Assembly (NCBI GenBank): GCA_039640495.1
Contig: CP046864.1
Location: forward strand, 682,001 to 746,000
DNA: 64,000 bases
Direction of reading: 5' to 3'
Source: Rhodobacteraceae bacterium IMCC1335
GTDB lineage: Bacteria; Pseudomonadota; Alphaproteobacteria; Rhodobacterales; Rhodobacteraceae
The notes below the pieces were generated by a model. The model had not been told where the DNA came from, searched no databases, and saw only the letters and a program-made list of their open reading frames with translations. Each line of letters begins with the position of its first letter. Positions within the stretch are counted from its first letter, which is position 1. The position numbers were made by a program, and so were the translations under genes. Below are positions 56,966 through 64,000 of this stretch, piece after piece.

Positions 56966-58030
56966 ATGACCTTAGAGCTCAGAGGGGCGAGTAAAGTGAT
57001 CCGCGGGATCACCCATATCAAACCAACATCGCTGCTTTTTGAACCGGGTCACTTTAACGTACTTCTTGGTCAGACAGGATCTGGAAAGACCTCGATGATC
57101 AAATTGATGGCGGGTTTGGACCCTTTGGCAACGGGTCAAATATTGATGAATGGAGAAGATGTTTCAAAGCTGTCAACGCAAAAGCGAAATATCAGTTTGG
57201 TGCATGAGTTCTTTGTGAATTACCCCCATATGACCGTTTTTGACAATATCGCATCTCCGCTGCGCGTGGCGGGTATGGCCAAGTCAGAAATCGCTGGGCG
57301 TGTGGAAGAGGCGGCGGATATTTTACAGCTGCGCCCAATGTTGGCGCGCCGGCCCCATGAATTAAGCGGAGGCCAACAACAGCGCTGCGCTTTGGCGCGC
57401 GCCATTGCCAAGGAAAGCCGCACGGTGTTTTTAGACGAACCGCTTGCAAATCTGGATTATAAGTTGCGCGAAGAACTGCGCGAACAGTTGCCTGAATTAT
57501 TCGCCGGCCGCGGAGCTGTGGTGGTATATGCGACTTCTGAGCCAGAAGAGGCGTTGCTGTTGGGTGGAAAGACGGTGCTTATGGATGATGGGGTTACAAC
57601 CCAATTCGGTCCGACGGCGGAAATTTACCGTTCTCCGCAAAGCCTTGCCGCAGCTCGGGTCTTTTCCGACCCTCCAATCAACACGGCCCTTGTGGTTAAA
57701 AAAGGCACTTTGGCGCAAATCGATGAAGGCCCCAGTTGGCCGCTAAGCGGAGATGCGGCAGTTTTACCCGATGGTACTTACACAATGGCAATTCGCCCCC
57801 ACCACGTCACCCCTACGGCCCAAGATGCGCAAAGCATCGCCGTTCCAGGGCGCGTTTTGGTAACAGAGTTGTCAGGCTCGGATTCCAGTGCGCATTTCCA
57901 AATGGGGGCGGATAGCTGGGTGTCTCTTGCCCATGGTGTCTATCGCTATCATGTGGGTCAGGAGCATGAATTTTTCATGGATGTGAGCCAAGCGTTTTAC
58001 TTCGACCCGGATGGGAGGCTTGTTGCTTGA
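56966..58030 (+). CDS. glpS: ABC transporter ATP-binding protein GlpS (altered Q- and H-loops)
   Basis: This is the first ATPase of the glycerol importer, 354 residues with a C-terminal OB-like regulatory domain (residues about 230-350). Walker A GQTGSGKT (about 35-42), a canonical signature LSGGQQQR (133-137 onward) and Walker B VFLDEPLANLD are present. The Q-loop position has Glu81 (LVHEFFVNYP instead of a VYQ- or FQ-type motif), and the H-loop histidine is replaced by Ser191 (YATSEPEEALLLG). Its own ATP site should therefore be weak or inactive. It overlaps the next gene in TGATG. Confidence 0.9.
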   Translation: MTLELRGASKVIRGITHIKPTSLLFEPGHFNVLLGQTGSGKTSMIKLMAGLDPLATGQILMNGEDVSKLSTQKRNISLVHEFFVNYPHMTVFDNIASPLRVAGMAKSEIAGRVEEAADILQLRPMLARRPHELSGGQQQRCALARAIAKESRTVFLDEPLANLDYKLREELREQLPELFAGRGAVVVYATSEPEEALLLGGKTVLMDDGVTTQFGPTAEIYRSPQSLAAARVFSDPPINTALVVKKGTLAQIDEGPSWPLSGDAAVLPDGTYTMAIRPHHVTPTAQDAQSIAVPGRVLVTELSGSDSSAHFQMGADSWVSLAHGVYRYHVGQEHEFFMDVSQAFYFDPDGRLVA

Positions 58031-59103
58031 TGGCCAAAATAACGCTGTCCAAATTGCGCCATTCTTATTTGCCTCACCCTGCAAATATTCAGGATTATGC
58101 GCTTAAAGAAATCGACCTTGATTGGCAAGACGGTGGCGCCTATGCGCTGTTGGGGCCGTCGGGATGCGGCAAATCCACCTTGCTGAATATAATTTCGGGG
58201 TTGTTAAAACCTTCATCGGGGCGCATTTTATTCGACGATCGCGATGTGACCGATCTGCCACCTGATCAACGCAATATTGCGCAGGTTTTTCAATTCCCAG
58301 TCATTTATGACACGATGACGGTGCGCGAAAACTTTGCTTTTCCGCTGCGCAATCGCGGCGTCGATGAAGAAAAAATCGTCAGCCGGGTGGAGCAAATTGC
58401 CGCCTTGTTAGAGGTTGAAGACATGCTCGATATCCGGGCGTCAAATTTATCTCCCGATAATAAGCAAAAAGTATCTATGGGGCGCGGGTTGGTGCGCGAA
58501 GATGTGAATGTGGTGATGTTTGATGAGCCTCTGACCGTCATTGATCCTCATTTGAAGTGGAAATTACGGTCCAAACTTAAAGAACTGCACCAGCGGGTTG
58601 GGGCCACGATGATTTATGTTACGCATGATCAGACGGAAGCTTTGACCTTTGCCGATCAAGTGGTTGTGATGCAAGAGGGCGAGGTTGTACAAATCGGATC
58701 CCCGGTGGAATTATTCGAACGTCCACAACATGTTTTCGTAGGGCATTTCATCGGATCGCCGGGCATGAATATCCTGCCGGTCACGCTAAAAGATGGCGAT
58801 GTGCTTTTTGAAAACCATGTGATGGCGTTGGAAGGCCCTGTAATTGGATCAGGCGGCCAGCTTCAATTGGGAATACGTCCGGAATTTATTTCCTTTGACG
58901 ATCAGGGCATTCGGGGCCAAGTTCATAAAGTTTCTGATGTTGGGCGTCATTCCATCGTAGAAGTTGTTGTAGGTTCCAGTCATGTCAAAGCCGTTGGTGC
59001 AGGTCAGATGCCCGCGAAAGGCGATTGGGTAAATTTGGCATTTCGTCAAGATCAAACGCGGCTTTATCGGGATGGTTGGATCGCATCGGAGGCACAGGCA
59101 TGA
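58030..59103 (+). CDS. glpT: ABC transporter ATP-binding protein GlpT (altered signature)
   Basis: This is the second ATPase, 357 residues from ATG 58030. It has Walker A GPSGCGKS, Q-loop Gln88 (AQVFQFPVIYDTM), Walker B VVMFDEPLTVID and the H-loop His199 (YVTHDQTEA), all canonical, but the ABC signature LSGGQ is replaced by LSPDN (140-144, ASNLSPDNKQKVSMGRGLV). The C-terminal regulatory domain is present. Together with GlpS it forms a heterodimer in which only one composite site has all elements. It overlaps the permease gene in ATGA. Confidence 0.9.
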   Translation: MAKITLSKLRHSYLPHPANIQDYALKEIDLDWQDGGAYALLGPSGCGKSTLLNIISGLLKPSSGRILFDDRDVTDLPPDQRNIAQVFQFPVIYDTMTVRENFAFPLRNRGVDEEKIVSRVEQIAALLEVEDMLDIRASNLSPDNKQKVSMGRGLVREDVNVVMFDEPLTVIDPHLKWKLRSKLKELHQRVGATMIYVTHDQTEALTFADQVVVMQEGEVVQIGSPVELFERPQHVFVGHFIGSPGMNILPVTLKDGDVLFENHVMALEGPVIGSGGQLQLGIRPEFISFDDQGIRGQVHKVSDVGRHSIVEVVVGSSHVKAVGAGQMPAKGDWVNLAFRQDQTRLYRDGWIASEAQA

Positions 59104-59963
59104 AAACTGAAAATCAGAAAGCATGGTTTTTTGTTTTGCCTGTTTTATTGCTGGTTGCCTTTAATGCGTTGGTTCCAATCATGACGGTTGTGAATTATTC
59201 GGTGCAAGAAACCTTTGGAAACAATGTATTTTTTTGGCAGGGCGTAGATTGGTTTGAACAAATCTTGCGCTCTGAGCGTTTCCAAGCCGCGTTGGGGCGG
59301 CAATTCTTATTCACAGCCTCAATTTTAATTATTGAAGTGCCTTTGGGCATTATCATTGCACTTTCTATGCCGCGCCAGGGGATCTGGGTTTCGGTTTGCT
59401 TGGTCATGATGGCGTTGCCGATGTTGATCCCATGGAATGTGGTTGGGGCCATGTGGAATATTTTTACCCTGCCTGAAATCGGCCTTTTGGGATATTTGAT
59501 GAACAATGTTTTGGGCATCACCTATGATATGACGCAAAATCCCTTTGCGGCATGGGTAACCATTATTGTGATGGATGTTTGGCATTGGACCTCGCTTGTG
59601 GTGCTTTTATCTTATGCTGGGTTGGTCTCTATTCCCGACGCCTATTATCAAGCGGCTAAAATCGATGCTGCATCACCTTGGAAAGTGTTTCGCTATATTC
59701 AATTGCCAAAAATGAAGACGGTGTTGACCATCGCCATTCTTCTGCGCTTCATGGACAGCTTCAATATTTACACGGAACCTTTCGTCTTAACCGGTGGTGG
59801 ACCGGGCAATTCAACCACCTTGCTGTCGATCGATTTGGTGAAAATAGCGCTTGGTCAGTTTGATCTGGGCCCTGCGGCGGCAATGTCTTTAATATATTTC
59901 GCCATCACCTTGTTGGTGAGCTGGCTGTTCTACACTTTGATGACAAAGGATGATCGAAAATGA
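59100..59963 (+). CDS. glpP: Glycerol-type ABC transporter permease GlpP
   Basis: This is an inner-membrane permease of the MalF-like group with six membrane segments. The start ATG 59100 (MKTENQKAWFFVLPVLLLVAFNALVPI) overlaps the stop of glpT in ATGA. The EAA loop YYQAAKIDAASPWKVFRYIQLPKMK near residues 180-205 contacts the ATPases. The 287-residue length fits the family. Its stop overlaps the next permease gene in ATGA. Confidence 0.93.
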   Translation: MKTENQKAWFFVLPVLLLVAFNALVPIMTVVNYSVQETFGNNVFFWQGVDWFEQILRSERFQAALGRQFLFTASILIIEVPLGIIIALSMPRQGIWVSVCLVMMALPMLIPWNVVGAMWNIFTLPEIGLLGYLMNNVLGITYDMTQNPFAAWVTIIVMDVWHWTSLVVLLSYAGLVSIPDAYYQAAKIDAASPWKVFRYIQLPKMKTVLTIAILLRFMDSFNIYTEPFVLTGGGPGNSTTLLSIDLVKIALGQFDLGPAAAMSLIYFAITLLVSWLFYTLMTKDDRK

Positions 59964-60757
59964 GAAAACGGTCATTAATTCCGATTATCTATATTCTGTT
60001 TCTGATGTTGCCTATTTATTGGTTGGTGGCGATGAGCTTTAAAACCACGGGCGAGATTCTGTCTGGGTTTAGCCTGTTCCCGCAAACATTAACCTTTGAC
60101 AATTACCGTGTCATTTTCACCGATCCAACTTGGTATTGGGGCTATTATAATTCGATCCTATATGTATCGCTCAATACAGTTATTTCCGTCAGCGTGGCGC
60201 TGCCTGCGGCCTATGCTTTTTCGCGCTATCGGTTCTTAGGTGACAAACAATTGTTTTTTTGGTTGCTGACAAATCGTATGGCTCCGGCGGCTGTATTCGC
60301 CCTACCATTTTTTCAGCTTTATTCCTCGGTTGGTTTATTTGATACCCATTTGGCCGTTGCGCTGGCGCATTGCTTGTTCAATATCCCCTTAGCGGTTTGG
60401 ATTTTAGAAGGCTTTATGGGGGGGGTTCCAAAAGAGCTTGATGAAACCGCTTATGTTGACGGGTATTCTTTTCCGCGGTTTTTTATCTCTATCTTTTTAC
60501 CAACAATCAAAGCTGGAGTTGGCGTTGCTGCCTTCTTTTGCTTCATGTTTTCATGGGTCGAGCTTTTATTGGCCAAAACGCTGACTGCCGTTGCGGCAAA
60601 GCCTATTGCGGCAACGATGACCAAAACGGCTTCTTCTGCCGGATATGAATTGGGTTTGCTGGCGGCGGCCGGAACGCTGACCATCATTCCGGGGGCAATC
60701 GTTATCTATTTTGTACGCAATTACATTGCTAAGGGTTTTGCCCTGGGAAGGGTGTGA
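59960..60757 (+). CDS. glpQ: Glycerol-type ABC transporter permease GlpQ
   Basis: This is the second, MalG-like permease, 265 residues and six membrane segments. The start MRKRSLIPIIYILFLMLPIYWLVAMSFKTTGEI is typical; the EAA loop ELDETAYVDGYSFPRFFISIFLPTIKAG lies near residues 155-182. It overlaps glpP by four bases and the DUF2160 gene by one to four bases. Confidence 0.93.
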   Translation: MRKRSLIPIIYILFLMLPIYWLVAMSFKTTGEILSGFSLFPQTLTFDNYRVIFTDPTWYWGYYNSILYVSLNTVISVSVALPAAYAFSRYRFLGDKQLFFWLLTNRMAPAAVFALPFFQLYSSVGLFDTHLAVALAHCLFNIPLAVWILEGFMGGVPKELDETAYVDGYSFPRFFISIFLPTIKAGVGVAAFFCFMFSWVELLLAKTLTAVAAKPIAATMTKTASSAGYELGLLAAAGTLTIIPGAIVIYFVRNYIAKGFALGRV

Positions 60758-61158
60758 TGTTTCGTTTTCTTTTATTCATATTCTTGGCCTTGCCATTGAA
60801 TCAAGCGCTAGCCTCTGGTTGGGGAAAAGTGGCGGCAAAAAAAGAAGAGGTTGGGCTTTCTTGGACGGACCCATTATGGCCAGATTTTTGGATGGCATGG
60901 ACACCGGCCACATTTCTATTATTTTGCGGAATCTTTTCAGCGATGGCAGTGATCACTGTTTTGGAAATACGCCGACCGGGTGGCGATGAGCGGCGCGGTG
61001 TCTTGGGTTTAACGACCACGCGCGGTGATAGATTGTTTATTTCGTTATTGGGGGCAGCTTATATCTTTTTGGCGTGGCTTGGCCTGATGGGGCAACCATT
61101 ATGGTGGCCAGTGGCGATAAGTATTGGGTGGATGGTTTTCTGTTTTTGGAAAGTTTGA
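60757..61158 (+). CDS. glpU: DUF2160 membrane protein of the glycerol transporter operon (GlpU)
   Basis: This is a small integral membrane protein of about 133 residues. It has an N-terminal signal or membrane segment (FRFLLFIFLALPLNQALA) and three further hydrophobic segments; the stretch SWTDPLWPDFWMAWTPATFLLFCGIFSAM and IRRPGGDERRGVLGL TTTRGDRLF identify DUF2160. In Rhizobium the equivalent gene glpU is part of the glycerol transport operon but its role is not known. It overlaps the glpQ stop in TGATG (ATG 60757; GTG 60754 is an alternative). It is the last gene of the operon. Confidence 0.87.
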   Translation: MFRFLLFIFLALPLNQALASGWGKVAAKKEEVGLSWTDPLWPDFWMAWTPATFLLFCGIFSAMAVITVLEIRRPGGDERRGVLGLTTTRGDRLFISLLGAAYIFLAWLGLMGQPLWWPVAISIGWMVFCFWKV

Positions 61159-61236
61159 AATTTCACTTTGGAATTAATGATGTTTCGTGTTTACTGATTT
61201 AGAAGCAAGGCGTACATAGCCCGAGGACCGAATTTA

Positions 61237-61632
61237 ATGAGAGAAAAGAAAAAACATGAATTTCTGACTGAAGTTGAGTTGGAATTTATGAACAAGCTTT
61301 GGGCCCTAGGGGAAGCCACCGTGCGCGATGTGCTGGACAAACTGCCGAATGAGCGTGATTTGGCCTATACATCCGCAGCAACAATCCTTCGGATTTTAGA
61401 GCAAAAAGAATTTGTTACCAGCCGCAAAGAGGGCAAAAGCCATGTTTATCAACCGGCTTTGGCAAAACATGCTTATCAAGCGCGCTCGCTAAAAGATCTG
61501 TCCACCAAACTGTTTGACGATGCGCCTGCTTCTTTGGTTGCACGTTTGGTGAATGACGAATCTCTGACAGAAGAAGCCTTGTCTCAAATCCGTGAACTTG
61601 TGGATAAGAGGTTAAAAAATGATATCGATTAG
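61237..61632 (+). CDS. BlaI/MecI/CopY family transcriptional repressor
   Basis: This 131-residue winged-helix repressor has the family pattern: FLTEVELEFMNKLWALGEATVRDVLDKLP at the N-terminus, AYTSAATILRILEQKEFVTSRKEGKSHVYQPAL for the recognition helix and wing, and a C-terminal dimerisation part. In the classical system it is cleaved or released when a BlaR1-type protease is activated. It overlaps the M56 gene by 14 bases, so sensor and repressor are made together. No beta-lactamase gene is in the window, so the regulated target is unknown. Confidence 0.92.
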   Translation: MREKKKHEFLTEVELEFMNKLWALGEATVRDVLDKLPNERDLAYTSAATILRILEQKEFVTSRKEGKSHVYQPALAKHAYQARSLKDLSTKLFDDAPASLVARLVNDESLTEEALSQIRELVDKRLKNDID

Positions 61633-62764
61633 TGCTATTTTAGATGTGTTCATCACATTAAATATTCTGATTTTGGTGGCATTTTCGGGGTGGTGGATCT
61701 GTCGCTATCTATTGCAAACCTTTGGCTTACAGCATGCTTATCGAAGCCATTTGAAACTGTTGAACGCCTTATTCTTGGCCGTTCTTATTTCTCCCGCTTT
61801 GATTTTAACGTTGAATGCTCTGCAAACACAAGGGTTTACCGCGCATTTAAAATTCAATCTTTCGGATCAAATTGTCTCGCATTACTTAAGCGGTGGATTT
61901 GATATGAAAGCGGCCGATCTAGAGCGTCTTTTGGCAGTCCGGGGCACCTTGACTGAAAATGTAGCAAACGCTGTCGGATGGGGCGCGTCAAGCATAATTG
62001 CTGTGTTTCTATTGGGGTGTGCGATCTCTGTCTGGAGGCTGATTTTTTCAGCATTTTGTCTTTACAGAATAGTGCGTCAAAGCCACGCGTGGCGTAAGTT
62101 GGGGCGGATAAAAATCGGTTTATCTGACAGGATATTGGTGCCTTTCTCAACGCGTGGTTTGCGAAATTATTATATTGTGATCCCGTCCCATATGCTTGGC
62201 CAAAAGGATGAGATGAAAGTATCTTTGGCACATGAGCTACAGCATTTGCGGCAAGGCGATATCGAATGGGAGATTTTACTCGAAGTTTTAAAACCAATCT
62301 TTTTTTGGAACCCAGCATATCACGCCTGGAAGCGGCAAGTTGAACATTTGCGCGAATTAAGCTGTGACAGCGAAGTGCTTAGAAAAGGTCGGGTTGATAT
62401 CGTTTCTTATTGCGAAACTTTGCTCTCTGTTTGTCAAAGAAGCCTGCGCAAAGATCGCAGCTTTTTGATTGCGTTTCCAAAGGTCACCTTGGTAACGGCA
62501 GATCGTTTGTCTTGGCGAGAAGGTAGAAAAAGCTTTTTAGAACAGCGAGTCGTGTCGCTTCTTCATGCCAATCATCTGCGGCGCTCGCGTATTTTGACCC
62601 TCTGTTTCATTGTGCCGCTTGTGGCGTCTGTGCTGTTATGTGCAGTGGCGATCCAGCGTTCAGGAGATTGGAGTCAAGATAGGCTCATGCTATCTACAAT
62701 CGTTAATTTAGAGCGGTTAGATCAAATAAATTCTCAATCAAGCACTCTGGGTGCTTGGAATTAG
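61619..62764 (+). CDS. M56 family (BlaR1-like) membrane metallopeptidase
   Basis: This 381-residue protein has membrane segments at residues about 10-35, 45-70, 115-140 and 330-350, and the zinc-protease site HELQH near residue 204 (LAHELQHLRQGDIEWE) with a downstream Glu-containing segment (VEHLRELSCDSEVL). It lacks the C-terminal penicillin-binding sensor domain of staphylococcal BlaR1, so its signal is something else. It most likely cleaves or controls the BlaI-type repressor encoded just upstream. Confidence 0.9.
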   Translation: MISISAILDVFITLNILILVAFSGWWICRYLLQTFGLQHAYRSHLKLLNALFLAVLISPALILTLNALQTQGFTAHLKFNLSDQIVSHYLSGGFDMKAADLERLLAVRGTLTENVANAVGWGASSIIAVFLLGCAISVWRLIFSAFCLYRIVRQSHAWRKLGRIKIGLSDRILVPFSTRGLRNYYIVIPSHMLGQKDEMKVSLAHELQHLRQGDIEWEILLEVLKPIFFWNPAYHAWKRQVEHLRELSCDSEVLRKGRVDIVSYCETLLSVCQRSLRKDRSFLIAFPKVTLVTADRLSWREGRKSFLEQRVVSLLHANHLRRSRILTLCFIVPLVASVLLCAVAIQRSGDWSQDRLMLSTIVNLERLDQINSQSSTLGAWN

Positions 62765-63580
62765 GCGGCGCCCGTTAGCGTCAAGATAGCCGCTTTCAAA
62801 TGCACGGATCACAAACAGGCCTGAAAGCCGTCCAAAAAGCTTGACGCTGCTGACTCAATGCAGTTTGACTGATATTTTTTACAAAGTTTTCTAGTAAAAT
62901 TCCCTGAAGACTTTTTGTTTTTACCTGTATTGCCTCCACAATTATCTCTCTTCTTTAACTAGGGAGAAGACATTTTATATACCAATCACCTCCATGTAAT
63001 CTGGATATACACGCATTCCCCGCCTGTCGGTGGTCAAAGGGTATTGGAATTCTGAAGAGCTTTCATAAAGAGCGTTCCTGGTCGGCAACTGTTTGAGTTC
63101 AAGTAACAACACAGATGCAGCAGCGTCTCTTTTAAATATGGCAGGCCTCTGTCTCACACAAAAAAAGATGAACAGTCGCCCTATCTCAACCAATCATAGA
63201 TGAAAAGATTGGGAAACTGCTGCAGAACTTCCAGAGCATAAAAGGTAAGTTCACCCTCATAACAGGTTAGGAAGAAACCGTTTTTAATCTGCTGTCATTT
63301 ATGGACCTTGATGATTTAGAAGGTGATCCTGAATTTAGAGAATTGATTTCCGAAATTTCTGCGCGTCAAAAAGTCAACTATGGGGTGACCGACGGAAGAC
63401 CTCTCTGCATGAATATGGTGCTGTATAAGGTATAATATAAAATTCACGTTACAAATGCGGAATAGTTTTAACCGCCCCACAGCAGAACTGGGTGTTCAAC
63501 TTGCAATTAAAGTGGTTAGGATGATCCCCAGTGTAACAGAGTATTCGGCCAAGCAATTTTGGACCAAGAGGGGTTTTGCG
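62765..63580. other. 815-bp gene-poor region
   Basis: No recognisable gene is present. A 44-codon plus-strand frame at 63301-63435 (MDLDDLEGDPEFRELISEIS...) and a 72-codon minus-strand frame at 62975-63193 exist, but neither has a known motif or a convincing ribosome-binding site. The base composition is AT-rich. The fragmentary look suggests gene remnants. Confidence 0.4.
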
Positions 63581-64000
63581 ATGTCAGAACATAGCGGCGG
63601 ATGTCTTTGTGGTGATCTAAGATATACAGTGATGGGAAACCCTGAAATTGGTGCCGTATGCCATTGCCGATATTGTCAACTTCGAACGGGATCAGCATTT
63701 GGCACGCTGGCGTATTTTAAAGATGAAAACGTTAAAATCACCGCAGGTAAAGCTAAGGAATACAGCTTTACGAGCGAAAGTGGTACGCAGTGGAAAACAT
63801 TCTTTTGCGATACCTGCGCGACAACTGTCTTTATCAAACTAGAAGTAAGAGCAGGATTAACCGGGGTAACCGCAGGCACGCTTGATCCACCCACATTTTG
63901 GTTTGAATTAGACAGAGAAGCATTCACCCGTTCCAAAGCACATTTCGTGGGAGACATAATTGCAAAAGATACCCATGAAACAATTGCATATTACGACCCA
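63581..64000 (+). CDS. GFA/CENP-V family zinc protein, 3' end beyond the window
   Basis: The frame starts at ATG 63581 with GAGGGG eight bases upstream and stays open for 140 codons to the end of the window. The cysteine pattern of the GFA (glutathione-dependent formaldehyde-activating enzyme-like) fold is visible: C-x-C in GGCLCGDLRY, C-x-C-x2-C in VCHCRYCQLRTGSAFG and C-x2-C in FFCDTCATTVF, which bind two zinc ions. Most members have no proven activity; formaldehyde activation is not implied. The stop lies outside the window, so the C-terminus is unknown. Confidence 0.88.
   Translation, partial: MSEHSGGCLCGDLRYTVMGNPEIGAVCHCRYCQLRTGSAFGTLAYFKDENVKITAGKAKEYSFTSESGTQWKTFFCDTCATTVFIKLEVRAGLTGVTAGTLDPPTFWFELDREAFTRSKAHFVGDIIAKDTHETIAYYDP

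Noticed and set aside
61619-62764. Beta-lactam resistance locus
   Set aside because: The M56 protein lacks the penicillin-binding sensor domain and no beta-lactamase gene is present in the window.
62975-63193. 72-codon minus-strand frame
   Set aside because: No motif and no ribosome-binding site; it may be a remnant but cannot be supported as a gene.

Overview
The window reads as chromosome of a marine alphaproteobacterium of the Rhodobacterales, Roseobacter type, of moderate GC. The evidence is the conserved gene block rpoZ - relA/spoT - DUF2062 - pdxJ - acpS - lepB - rnc - era - DUF1491 - recO, the DUF1285 / MoxR / DUF58 / DUF4159 cluster, the glcDEF glycolate oxidase operon and a rhizobial-type glycerol ABC transporter. 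Genus and species are not proven by the sequence; a coastal Planktomarina-like roseobacter is a guess.

Layout. 0-13 kb: end of a thiolase, an AraC/O6-alkylguanine methyltransferase fusion, nth, an adenosine kinase-like PfkB protein, an orphan sulfotransferase, a HIT protein, an ABC-2 type ATPase, a zf-CHCC protein, polA, and an aldehyde dehydrogenase / M19 dipeptidase-like / metallo-beta-lactamase-fold gene run. 13-26 kb: DUF1285 diverging from a four-gene MoxR-DUF58-BatA/DUF4159-membrane protein operon, then glcDEF, a secreted trypsin-like protease and an Hsp20. 26-35 kb: rbfA, dapB (frameshifted), a small secreted protein, a minus-strand run ispH - DUF3429 - methyltransferase - rnhA - NUDIX, a hybrid histidine kinase, a NYN nuclease-like protein and folK. 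35-43 kb: the tightly packed housekeeping block, ending in recO (also frameshifted).

43.2-54.7 kb is an accessory island inserted at a tRNA-Phe gene. The tRNA 3' end plus flank (about 185 bp) recurs as a direct repeat at 47.7 kb, so the island falls into two modules: an EamA transporter plus a TRAP transporter, and a tandem SnoaL-like protein, a sterol-desaturase-family hydroxylase, two EamA transporters, a YghU-type glutathione transferase and a tyrosine integrase killed by an in-frame TAG. This stretch is visibly more AT-rich than its surroundings.

55-61 kb is a complete glycerol-type ABC importer operon (binding protein, two ATPases, two permeases, DUF2160 protein). Its two ATPases carry complementary losses of ATP-site motifs, which predicts one consensus and one degenerate ATP site. 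61-64 kb holds a BlaI/M56 peptidase regulatory pair without a visible target, a gene-poor stretch, and a GFA-family gene running off the window.

Two conserved genes (dapB, recO) are each broken by what looks like one missing G in a G run. That pattern fits sequencing or assembly error better than real gene loss, and should be resolved before calling the strain defective.
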